Source: CBDCFL01 sp050300875 (GTDB taxonomy: Bacteria; Pseudomonadota; Alphaproteobacteria; Rhodobacterales; Rhodobacteraceae). From it: a stretch of DNA of 9,461 nucleotides. Numbering within the stretch: the first letter of the stretch is position 1; the number at the start of each line of letters is the position of its first letter. The stretch is from contig JBNKYL010000159.1 of assembly GCA_050300875.1 (NCBI GenBank), positions 1 through 9,461 of the forward strand, written 5' to 3'. A model generated the notes under the pieces. That model was not told the DNA's origin, did no database searches, and saw only the letters and a program-made list of their open reading frames with translations. Made by a program: the position numbers and the translations under genes. Positions 1-6,112 of this stretch are shown here, piece by piece.

Positions 1-734
1 CCGATGGCTTCGTGGATCAGCACGGCGGCGACGGACGAATCGACGCCGCCGGACAGCCCGCAGATGACCTTTTTATCGCCGACCTGTTCGCGGATCTTGC
101 GGATCGCTTCTTCGCGGTAGGCGCCCATGGTCCAATCGCCCTTGAACCCGGCCAAGCGCACAAAATTTTCGTAAAGCGTCTTGCCGTTGGGGGTATGGTG
201 AACCTCTGGGTGGAACTGCACGGCGTAGAAATGCCGCGCGGGGTCGGCGGTGATGGCATAGGGCGCGCCTGGGGAGGTGCCCAAAACCTGAAAACCCGGT
301 GCGATATCAGCAACATGATCGCCGTGGCTCATCCAGACCTGTTCGCGGCCTTCGGCAAACCAGCCGAAGAGGAAATCGTCCGATTGCCCGGACTTTTCGA
401 CATAGGCGCGACCGAATTCGGCGGTGGCATGTTCGCCCGCTTCGACGCGGCCGCCGAGGTCGTGCATCATCACCTGCTGGCCATAGCAGATCCCTAGGAT
501 CGGCACACCCAGTGTGTAGGCCGACTTTGGTGGGCGCGGCGAGCCGTCGCGCATGACCGAGTCCGGTCCGCCCGAAAAGATGATCGCCTTTGGGGTGAAG
601 TCCTTCAGGAATTCGTCCGTGACGTTCTGATAGGGGTGGATTTCGCAATAGACGTTCAGCTCGCGCAGGCGCCGCGCAATCAGCTGCGTGACCTGGCTGC
701 CGAAGTCTATGATCAATAGGCGGTCATGGCTCAT
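1..734 (-). CDS. guaA: GMP synthase (glutamine-hydrolysing), partial: N-terminal 244 codons
   Basis: GuaA converts XMP to GMP in the cytoplasm with ATP and glutamine, the last step of guanine nucleotide synthesis. The ATG at 734 opens MSHDRLLIIDFGSQVTQLIA, the usual start of the class I glutamine amidotransferase domain. The oxyanion region FSGGPDSV (about 53-60), the nucleophile in GICYGQQ (Cys83) and the catalytic pair in FHPEV (His175, Glu177) are all present. The ATP-pyrophosphatase domain begins before the edge with its P-loop GLSGGVDSS (226-234). The rest of that domain and the dimerisation domain lie beyond position 1, so the gene is cut by the window and not broken. It is divergent from the mttB-like gene across about 190 bases. 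I see no strong Shine-Dalgarno sequence before this ATG, so the exact start could shift by a few codons. The identity is secure. Confidence 0.97.
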   Translation of the reverse strand, partial: MSHDRLLIIDFGSQVTQLIARRLRELNVYCEIHPYQNVTDEFLKDFTPKAIIFSGGPDSVMRDGSPRPPKSAYTLGVPILGICYGQQVMMHDLGGRVEAGEHATAEFGRAYVEKSGQSDDFLFGWFAEGREQVWMSHGDHVADIAPGFQVLGTSPGAPYAITADPARHFYAVQFHPEVHHTPNGKTLYENFVRLAGFKGDWTMGAYREEAIRKIREQVGDKKVICGLSGGVDSSVAAVLIHEAI

Positions 735-926
735 GTGCCGCTGATAGGGGCGGCTTGGCGCAAGCGCAAGAGGTCGGGGAAGGCTGGTCGCGCGTCCTGC
801 CGGAAATTTCGCCCAGAAGTCGCAAGCAATGTCGGTTTTGACCGCCAAACGGCGGAAATCGCGCGCGGGCGGGCGCGGCGCGGCGATAATGGAAACCAGC
901 AACAGGATCGTCTAGGGAGACATCAG
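735..926. promoter_or_regulatory. Divergent intergenic region between guaA and the mttB-like gene
   Basis: These 192 bases must hold the promoters of guaA (leftward) and the mttB-like gene (rightward). A short hairpin is visible, CCGCC at 842-846 and GGCGG at 851-855 with loop AAAC, next to a TTGACC (837-842) that could be a -35 element, but no matching -10 sits 16-18 bases away. A GATAAT at 885-890 resembles a -10 without a -35. No riboswitch-like conserved core is recognisable. The GC-rich run at 861-884 is low complexity. Promoter positions are guesses. Confidence 0.3.
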
Positions 927-2474
927 ATGTCGGATATGCGTCCGGCCCGCCGGGGTCGTTCAGGGGGTGGCGGGGCAGCACGGCGTGCCGAACGCAGCGC
1001 GATACGCATCGAAGCGGCGCGTTACATTGAACGCAATATCCCGAACCTCGAGATCCTGAACGAAGAGGCGTTGCAGATCATCGAAGCCAATGCCGATCAG
1101 GTCCTGGAAGAGATTGGCGTCAATTTCACCGAAAACCCTGCCGCGCTGAAGCTTTGGAAAGAGGCGGGTGCGGATGTGGATGGCGAGCGGGTCCGCATGC
1201 CCAAGGGGCTGGCGCGCAAATTGTGCAAAACCGCACCATCGCAATTCACCCAGCATGCACGCAATTCTGAGCGCAATGTGGTGATCGGCGGCAAGAACCT
1301 GGTGCTTGCACCGGTCTATGGCCCGCCCTTCGTGCGCGACACGGAAGGCGGGCGGCGATACGCGACGATCGAAGATTTCCGCAATTTCGTGAAACTGGGC
1401 TACATGTCCAAGTACCTGCACCATTCGGGCGGCACAGTCTGCGAACCCACGGATGTGGCGGTGAACAAGCGGCATCTGGATATGCTGCTGGCGCATATGA
1501 CCCTGAGCGACAAGCCATATATGGGGTCTGTTACCGAACCGACGCGCGCGGCCGATTCGGTTGAAATGTCCAAGATCCTGTTCGGAGAGGACTTCGTTGA
1601 CCAGAACACGGTGATGACCAACCTGATCAACATCAACTCGCCGCTGACTTTCGATGCGACGATGATGGGCGCCCTGGAGGTTTACGCCAAGGCGAACCAG
1701 GCCTGTATCATCAGCCCGTTCATCGTTGGCGGCGCGATGGCGCCGGTGTCGGTCGCGGGCACGCTGACGCAAGTTCTGGCCGAGGTGCTTGCAGGCGTGG
1801 CCTACAGCCAGCTGATCCGGCCCGGCGCGCCGGTGATTTTCGGGGCCTTTGTGACTTCGATCGACATGAATTCCGGCGCGCCGACATTCGGCACGCCTGA
1901 GGCGTCGCAGGTGACATATGGGGCAGGACAACTGGCGCGGCGGCTGAGCCTGCCCTATCGGTCGGCTGGTGCGTTCTGTGGGTCGAAACTGCCCGATGCG
2001 CAGGCGGCTTATGAAAGTGCGAACAGCCTGAACATGGGGTTGCTGAGCGGCGTGAATTTCATGCTGCATTCCTGCGGCTGGCTGGAAGGCGGGTTGGTGT
2101 CGTCCTACGAAAAATTCGTCATGGATGCCGACCAACTGGGTGTTCTGCACGGTTTGGCCAAGGGCGTGGACATTTCCGAAAATGGCCAGGCGATGGATGC
2201 CATTCGCGAAGTCGGGCCGGGTGGTCATTACCTGGGTTGCGCGCACACGCAGGCCAATTTCAAATCCGCGTTCTGGCGGTCGAATGTGCTGGATTACAAG
2301 CCGTTCGAAACCTGGGACGAAGAAGGCGCGCGCGACACGTCGACGCTGGCCAATGCAAAGGTCAAAAAGATGTTGTCGGACTATCAGCCACCGGAACTTG
2401 ATCCGGCGACGGCAGATGCGCTGAACGATTACGTCGCACGCAAGAAGGCGATGGAACCCGACAGCTTCATGTAG
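927..2474 (+). CDS. Trimethylamine methyltransferase (MttB) superfamily protein, non-pyrrolysine type
   Basis: This 515-residue protein belongs to the MttB/COG5598 superfamily, whose members move a methyl group from quaternary or tertiary amines (for example glycine betaine in MtgB) to a corrinoid protein. After a basic, Gly-rich, probably disordered first 20 residues comes a TIM-barrel-like body with recognisable family stretches: VTEPTRAADSVEM (202-214), SGAPTFGTPE (316-325) and GAGQLARRLSLPYRS (332-346). The frame has no internal TAG, so it is not a pyrrolysine enzyme. The frame is open further upstream, to an ATG at 726 inside guaA, but I chose 927 because AGGGAG at 914-919 lies 7 bases before it and the added residues look like non-coding translation. 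No corrinoid protein (MttC-like), reactivase (RamA-like) or betaine transporter is nearby, so the substrate and acceptor are unknown. Roseobacters often carry several such paralogues. The gene stops 2 bases before the convergent DUF6477-type gene. Confidence 0.92.
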   Translation: MSDMRPARRGRSGGGGAARRAERSAIRIEAARYIERNIPNLEILNEEALQIIEANADQVLEEIGVNFTENPAALKLWKEAGADVDGERVRMPKGLARKLCKTAPSQFTQHARNSERNVVIGGKNLVLAPVYGPPFVRDTEGGRRYATIEDFRNFVKLGYMSKYLHHSGGTVCEPTDVAVNKRHLDMLLAHMTLSDKPYMGSVTEPTRAADSVEMSKILFGEDFVDQNTVMTNLININSPLTFDATMMGALEVYAKANQACIISPFIVGGAMAPVSVAGTLTQVLAEVLAGVAYSQLIRPGAPVIFGAFVTSIDMNSGAPTFGTPEASQVTYGAGQLARRLSLPYRSAGAFCGSKLPDAQAAYESANSLNMGLLSGVNFMLHSCGWLEGGLVSSYEKFVMDADQLGVLHGLAKGVDISENGQAMDAIREVGPGGHYLGCAHTQANFKSAFWRSNVLDYKPFETWDEEGARDTSTLANAKVKKMLSDYQPPELDPATADALNDYVARKKAMEPDSFM

Positions 2475-2479
2475 GCCTA
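2472..2479. repeat. 8-bp palindrome containing both convergent stop codons
   Basis: TAGGCCTA is a perfect palindrome. Its first three bases are the TAG of the mttB-like gene, and its last three, read on the minus strand, are the TAG of the DUF6477-type gene. It is too short to be a terminator and has no U-tract. It may simply result from two genes closing on each other. Confidence 0.6.
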
Positions 2480-2785
2480 TTCCGCGGCCAGCAACTGCAC
2501 CGGCATCTGGGCGCGAAGCAGCTGTGCTTCGGCGATGACGGCGATCAGCACCTCGACATGGCGGGCGACGGAATAATTCGCGTCCCCGCCGGTTCGGGCG
2601 CCTTCCAGCCGCAATTCTTCTTCCAGCAGCATTTCCAGCGCGCGCGCGGCATGCGGGGTGTGCGCTGCCTTTAGGATTCGGCGCAGGTCCCGGTCTCGTC
2701 GGTAGTCGTCCAGACCGAAGCGCGCGGCACGAATAAGGAGCCTGGGGCGGACGAGTGTGTTCAGTCGTTCGAGCAGGTGATGCAT
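2477..2785 (-). CDS. DUF6477-type small alphaproteobacterial protein, function unknown
   Basis: A 102-residue mostly helical protein. It resembles the DUF6477 family of Rhodobacteraceae through RPRLLIRAARFGLDDYRRDR (13-32) and YSVARHVEVLIAVIAEAQLL (71-90). The assignment is from memory of the family and was not searched. The middle is Glu/Leu/Arg rich (ALEMLLEEELRLEGAR, 49-64) and could form a helical pair. There is no signal peptide, membrane span or catalytic motif, so it is probably a cytosolic adaptor or structural protein. I chose ATG 2785 because AAAGGA lies about 6 bases upstream; a longer start at 2812 adds nine unconvincing residues. It is divergent from the DUF6456 DNA-binding gene across about 240 bases, which suggests shared regulation or control by that protein. 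Function is unknown. Confidence 0.85.
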   Translation of the reverse strand: MHHLLERLNTLVRPRLLIRAARFGLDDYRRDRDLRRILKAAHTPHAARALEMLLEEELRLEGARTGGDANYSVARHVEVLIAVIAEAQLLRAQMPVQLLAAE

Positions 2786-3027
2786 GCTGAATCCTTTCCA
2801 ATGCGTAACCAAATCGTACTCGCCTTTGGGTTGTGTTGCGTTGATTGGGGATTCACCGTTCGTTAGGTTTCACGAAATTTTAGCAAATTGATTCAAATGT
2901 TCGCTGGATCGAGCTGATTTGGCAGAGCAGCGAAATACAACCCTGCATTGTGGGCCTTGGCCCAGCCAATTGGCGACGAAGCAAGCAACTGCGCACGAAG
3001 ATGCAGCAGGCGGACCAAGGGGAAAGA
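2786..3027. promoter_or_regulatory. AT-rich divergent control region with three GANTC sites
   Basis: This is the longest gene-free stretch of the window and clearly richer in A/T than its flanks. It must carry the promoters of the DUF6477-type gene (minus) and the DUF6456 gene (plus). It contains GANTC, the CcrM methylation sequence of alphaproteobacteria, at 2789-2793, 2850-2854 and 2890-2894. The last lies within the palindrome TTGATTCAA (2888-2896). An inverted repeat AATTT-TAGC-AAATT (2876-2889) overlaps it. A poor -35/-10 pair, TTGATT (2842-2847) and TAGGTT 17 bases later, points right. I see no canonical TTAA-N7-TTAA CtrA site. The region is certain to be regulatory; the individual elements are inference. 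Confidence 0.45.
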
Positions 3028-4146
3028 ATGCAGGCCGACACGCCGGGAGATCGAGAAACCACCAGAAAATTCGTCGCTCTGCCCAAGGGCATCGGGGATT
3101 ATGTCAAGCATGTCGATGGCGGTGTTTCCATCCGCGAAATTGCGCGTGCCAAAGGATGCCACCCATCGACGATCCAGCGACGCATTCGGCGTATCGAAAC
3201 GATGCGTGATGACGTGCTTTTTGATGCGGCGGTCAATGAATTGTGCGGTGCTGAACCTGCCACGCCACCCAATCGCGAACCCATAAAGGAGCCTACATCC
3301 ATGACTGCACTTCGGCACAGCAACATTTCCGCCATGGATGAAGAGGCGCTGGAACGCGAAGCGCGCCGCATTTTGCGACGCCTCTCCGAACCGGGCGCCT
3401 GTCTGGCCTATGCGGTCGACATGGAAAAGGCCGTTGTCGTGCGCGAAACGGCCGAAGGCCGCACCGTACGCACCGCCGTAACTGATCGCGAAACGGCGCA
3501 GGCCATGGCGCTGCGCGACTGGCTTGTTTGCACGACGTCGGGGCGGGTTTCGCGGTACAAGATCACCTCGGCCGGGCGTGCGGCGCTCAAAAGGTTGCTG
3601 GCCGAAGATGAAGCGCAGGGATTTGGCGAAGCTGCAGCCCCCTTTGCTGCACAGCATCGCGACTGGGATGTGCGTGATGTGCAGATCGACGGCACGACGC
3701 GTACGGCGCGAGTCCGCTATAACGCGTCCGAATCGCCGGTTGCGGCGATTGCCCGGCGCAAGGGGGCGGATGGCGAACCGTTTCTGACGTCGGCGCAGGT
3801 GGTCGCCGCCGAACGGTTGCGTGAAGATTTCGAGCTGTCGCAAATGGGTCCGCGGGTCACGCAGAATTGGGACAAGTTCATGGAAGGCGGCGATCGGGGC
3901 GCGTTCACATCAGGGTCGGGTGGCGGATCGGACGCGGCGCGCAATCGCGTCATGGCCGCCCTGAAGGAACTTGGCCCCGGTCTTGGCGATGTGGCCTTGC
4001 GCGTCTGCTGTTTTCTGGAAGGTCTGGAAAGCGCGGAAAAGCGGCTGGGCTGGTCGGCGCGGTCCGGCAAGATCGTGCTGCGGATCGCGCTGGAGCGGCT
4101 GCGACAGCATTACGAGGCCGCCGGTTCGAACAGCCTGATCGGCTAG
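3028..4146 (+). CDS. HTH / DUF6456 DNA-binding regulator, GafA-like candidate
   Basis: A 372-residue protein with three visible parts. Residues about 20-62 form an HTH (GGVSIREIARAKGCHPSTIQ at 31-50, followed by RRIRRIE). Residues about 103-192 look like a winged helix, ending YKITSAGRAALKRLLAED (177-194). Residues about 250-362 match DUF6456, with QVVAAERLREDFE, GPRVTQNWDKF, GPGLGDVALRVCCFLEGLE and GWSARSGKIVLRIALERL; a Gly/Ser-rich loop interrupts it at 292-301. The layout recalls GafA, the direct activator of gene transfer agent genes in Rhodobacter capsulatus, also represented as split GafY/GafZ in Caulobacter; this link is from recall and was not searched. I chose ATG 3028 because AAGGGG lies 5 bases upstream. 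GTG 2950 and ATG 3001 have poorer sites and add basic, non-family residues. The gene is divergent from the DUF6477-type gene and lies about 100 bases before lipA. The domain call is firm, the GafA role tentative. Confidence 0.85.
   Translation: MQADTPGDRETTRKFVALPKGIGDYVKHVDGGVSIREIARAKGCHPSTIQRRIRRIETMRDDVLFDAAVNELCGAEPATPPNREPIKEPTSMTALRHSNISAMDEEALEREARRILRRLSEPGACLAYAVDMEKAVVVRETAEGRTVRTAVTDRETAQAMALRDWLVCTTSGRVSRYKITSAGRAALKRLLAEDEAQGFGEAAAPFAAQHRDWDVRDVQIDGTTRTARVRYNASESPVAAIARRKGADGEPFLTSAQVVAAERLREDFELSQMGPRVTQNWDKFMEGGDRGAFTSGSGGGSDAARNRVMAALKELGPGLGDVALRVCCFLEGLESAEKRLGWSARSGKIVLRIALERLRQHYEAAGSNSLIG
3286..3303 (+). promoter_or_regulatory. Internal ribosome-binding site and possible second start in the DUF6456 gene
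   Basis: AAGGAG at 3286-3291 stands 9 bases before an in-frame ATG at 3301 (Met92 of the long product), a better Shine-Dalgarno match than the one at the main start. It falls in the Pro/Glu-rich linker between the HTH and the winged-helix-like region, so initiation here would give a clean 281-residue product with the winged-helix and DUF6456 parts but no N-terminal HTH. Either this is an internal start, or the motif is chance (codons for Lys-Glu-Pro). Confidence 0.4.
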
Positions 4147-4157
4147 CCCAGCGATGA

Positions 4158-4175
4158 GCCCGCTGCATGGCGGGC
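4158..4175 (+). other. GC-rich hairpin after the DUF6456 gene, weak terminator candidate
   Basis: GCCCGC (4158-4163) and GCGGGC (4170-4175) form a perfect 6-bp stem around loop TGCATG, 11 bases after the DUF6456 stop. No T-run follows, so it does not meet the usual intrinsic terminator pattern. It may give partial termination, or protect the 3' end, before lipA, which begins about 75 bases later. The remainder of the 102-base gap shows no convincing promoter. Confidence 0.35.
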
Positions 4176-4248
4176 ATGACAGGGTTGGAATTGCCTAAAG
4201 TTGGCGCTGGGCGTATTTATCAGGCCAAGTTGAAAAGGCCCGACACCC

Positions 4249-5202
4249 ATGCGCGATCTGAAAGTGCCCGCCGAGCGTCATCCTGAAAAGGCGCATCGCC
4301 CGGACAATGCCCAGCCAAAGAAACCATCCTGGATTCGTGTCACCGCGCCCACGTCGAAGGGCTACACCCAGACGCGCAATATCATGCGGGAACATAAACT
4401 TGTGACCGTCTGCGAAGAGGCGGGTTGCCCAAATGTCGGCGAATGCTGGAGCCAGGGCCACGCCACGATGATGATCATGGGCGAGGTCTGCACGCGCGCC
4501 TGTTCCTTCTGCAACATTGCGACCGGCAAGCCGCCTGAAGCGCTGGACGCGTTCGAACCGGGGCGTGTGGCCGATGCTGTGGCCAAGCTGGGGCTCAAAC
4601 ACGTGGTTGTCACATCGGTCGACCGCGACGATGTCGAAGATGGCGGGGCCGAACATTTCGCCCAGACCATCCGCGCCATCCGGCACCGCGCGCCCGACAC
4701 GACCATCGAGATTCTGACCCCCGATTTCCTGAAATGCGATCCGTCCGTGCTGGAGGTTGTCGTCGAAGCCAAACCGGATGTGTTCAACCACAACCTGGAA
4801 ACCGTGCCGGGGCTTTACCCCGAGGTGCGGCCTGGCGCGCGCTACTTCCATTCGCTGCGGCTATTGCAGCGGGTCAAGGAACTGGATCCGACGATGTTCA
4901 CGAAATCGGGCATCATGGTGGGGCTGGGCGAAGACAAGCAATCGGTGTTGCAGGTCATGGATGACATGCGCGCGGCCGATATCGATTTTCTGACGATCGG
5001 TCAGTATCTGCAACCGACGCCGAAGCACCATGGTGTCGACCGGTTCGTGACCCCCGAGGAATTCAAATCCTACGAAAAGGCGGCCTATGGCAAAGGTTTC
5101 CTGATGGTGTCTGCCACGCCGCTGACGCGGTCATCCTACCATGCCGGCGATGACTTTGCCCGCCTGCGTGAGGCGCGGCTCAAGAAACTTGGCCGCGCCT
5201 GA
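4249..5202 (+). CDS. lipA: Lipoyl synthase
   Basis: LipA is the radical SAM enzyme that inserts two sulfurs into octanoyl groups on the E2 subunits of 2-oxoacid dehydrogenases and on GcvH, in the cytoplasm. At 317 residues it has the normal bacterial length. The auxiliary 4Fe-4S cluster ligands are Cys55, Cys60 and Cys66 in CEEAGCPNVGEC, and the radical SAM cluster ligands are Cys81, Cys85 and Cys88 in CTRACSFC. The C-terminal RSSYHAGDDF (294-303) supplies the conserved serine ligand of the auxiliary cluster. FNHNLETVP and TIGQYLQPTPKH are further family stretches. The start MRDLKVPAERHPEKAHRPDN matches the typical Rhodobacteraceae N-terminus; only AAAAGG is seen upstream. No lipB lies in the window. 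It is convergent with the exported protein gene, 5 bases away. Nothing is missing or unusual. Confidence 0.98.
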   Translation: MRDLKVPAERHPEKAHRPDNAQPKKPSWIRVTAPTSKGYTQTRNIMREHKLVTVCEEAGCPNVGECWSQGHATMMIMGEVCTRACSFCNIATGKPPEALDAFEPGRVADAVAKLGLKHVVVTSVDRDDVEDGGAEHFAQTIRAIRHRAPDTTIEILTPDFLKCDPSVLEVVVEAKPDVFNHNLETVPGLYPEVRPGARYFHSLRLLQRVKELDPTMFTKSGIMVGLGEDKQSVLQVMDDMRAADIDFLTIGQYLQPTPKHHGVDRFVTPEEFKSYEKAAYGKGFLMVSATPLTRSSYHAGDDFARLREARLKKLGRA

Positions 5203-5218
5203 TCTGCCTAGGGCAGAT
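5202..5218. terminator. Inverted repeat spanning the lipA / exported protein gene junction
   Basis: ATCTGCC (5202-5208) and GGCAGAT (5212-5218) form a perfect 7-bp stem with a 3-base loop. The repeat overlaps the last base of the lipA stop and contains the stop of the opposing gene (5208-5210). It is placed to act as a bidirectional terminator for the convergent pair, but neither side carries a U-tract, so any termination would be non-canonical. Confidence 0.4.
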
Positions 5219-5981
5219 AGATGTCGCGAATGTAGACCGGCACGGTGACGGCGGCCACAGGTGCATCCACGCCTGCGAAAATGTCACCGAAGAACAGGCC
5301 CGAAGCTTCGAAGCTGATCGCGCCGTTGATCTGCCGCCCGATGGCGTCATTCATGATGAGCCCGGCCAACTGATCATACCGATAGATTCGGTTGAAATCA
5401 GGCACCGCAGCCGAATAGGGCAGTGCTTCGTTCGCTTCGCTCCAGCCGACGGGAACTCCGGCATAGTCGATGTTGACGCTGATCGTCCCCGCCGGAGACA
5501 CGATGTTCCATTGGTCTTCGACTTTGGCGAACCCGCTGGAACCGGCCGCGAGTTCCAGGTTGCGCTGAATATCGGCCGCCGTGGAGTTCTTGTAGGTGTC
5601 GGTCAAAGGTTCGGGTTCGAAAACACCTGCAACAAAGGTTCTTGGCGGCGTGTCGGGCCGCAAACCGATGACAACAATGGCTGCCGCACGTCCGGACGGC
5701 GGCACGACGGGTTTGCCATCCTGATCAAGCGCCAGATCCCGGTCTATGAGGTTCATGATCAGGTTCGCCCCTGTGAACGGACCCTGCGGAAGCGTTAAGG
5801 GTGCCCAACCTTCCGGCAAAAGCGCCGCTGCCTTCGCGTCGTCCACCTTGAACGCAAGCGTCAGCCTGCTCTCCACGGTTGATCCCACGAATTGCTCTGC
5901 CGATGCGGCAAGGGCCGAAACCGCAACAATCGCGGTAGCGACCAGGAACTTCCCAAGTTTATGTCTGGAATATCGTTTCAT
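5208..5981 (-). CDS. Exported protein of unknown function, possibly acetoacetate-decarboxylase-like fold
   Basis: A 257-residue protein with a clear Sec signal peptide: basic MKRYSRHKLGK, a hydrophobic core LVATAIVAVSAL and a likely cut after ASA (residue 28), so it is periplasmic or secreted. ATG 5981 is firm because GGAGG lies 7 bases upstream; the frame extends to 6065 without support. The mature part begins VESRLTLAFKVDDAKAAALL then PEGW, which resembles the opening of acetoacetate-decarboxylase-like (ADC/DUF2071) proteins, but I cannot find the ADC lysine context, so enzymatic activity is not supported. There are no cysteines in the mature chain and no metal-binding cluster. It lies downstream of the cytochrome genes on the same strand, but a 131-base gap with inverted repeats separates it from them, so it probably has its own promoter. 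Function is unknown. Confidence 0.8.
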   Translation of the reverse strand: MKRYSRHKLGKFLVATAIVAVSALAASAEQFVGSTVESRLTLAFKVDDAKAAALLPEGWAPLTLPQGPFTGANLIMNLIDRDLALDQDGKPVVPPSGRAAAIVVIGLRPDTPPRTFVAGVFEPEPLTDTYKNSTAADIQRNLELAAGSSGFAKVEDQWNIVSPAGTISVNIDYAGVPVGWSEANEALPYSAAVPDFNRIYRYDQLAGLIMNDAIGRQINGAISFEASGLFFGDIFAGVDAPVAAVTVPVYIRDIYLP

Positions 5982-6038
5982 GCACTTACCTCCCATGTGG
6001 CATGAGCGTCGGCGCGTCAGGGTCCGAAAACCTTGCAA

Positions 6039-6080
6039 ATATTTTATGAAATATCCGGCAGGCATTCATTGATGCCTGTC
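6039..6080. repeat. Two adjacent inverted repeats upstream of the exported protein gene
   Basis: An AT-rich inverted repeat ATATTT-TATG-AAATAT (6039-6054) stands beside a second one, CAGGCAT (6059-6065) and ATGCCTG (6072-6078) with a 6-base loop; the second is extended by a pair and a G-T wobble at 6057-6080. Both lie in the 131-base gap between the diheme cytochrome gene and the exported protein gene. Read on the minus strand, the GC-richer hairpin comes first and the AT-rich repeat after it, containing a TAAAAT that could serve as a -10. They may be a weak terminator for the cytochrome genes plus promoter or operator of the next gene. No U-tract is present. Confidence 0.4.
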
Positions 6081-6112
6081 AAAGCCTGCTATTTACGTTG
6101 AATTTGGGGACG

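Noticed and set aside
12..497. 161-residue plus-strand open frame at the left edge
   Set aside because: It is antisense to guaA, whose frame shows all catalytic motifs.
726..926. 67-codon N-terminal extension of the mttB-like frame
   Set aside because: It overlaps the guaA start, shows Arg/Gly-rich non-family sequence and has no ribosome-binding site, whereas ATG 927 has AGGGAG 7 bases upstream.
735..926. Purine riboswitch upstream of guaA
   Set aside because: Only a 5-bp hairpin is seen; no conserved three-way junction core is recognisable.
927..2474. Pyrrolysine-containing trimethylamine methyltransferase
   Set aside because: The frame is uninterrupted with no internal TAG; the only TAG is the terminal stop.
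960..2801. 613-residue open frame on the minus strand
   Set aside because: It lies antisense over the whole mttB-like gene, is Arg/His/Pro-rich and resembles no family; it is a codon-phase shadow in GC-rich DNA.
2861..2896. CtrA binding site in the DUF6477/DUF6456 gap
   Set aside because: The closest match (TTAG followed by gaps) does not meet TTAA-N7-TTAA on either strand.
2950..3027. GTG 2950 or ATG 3001 as start of the DUF6456 gene
   Set aside because: Poorer ribosome-binding sites and basic non-family residues; ATG 3028 has AAGGGG at good spacing. Not excluded outright.
2893..3843. 316-residue minus-strand open frame over the DUF6456 gene
   Set aside because: Arg-rich composition, no family pattern, and it would run through the divergent control region; the plus-strand frame has clear domain motifs.
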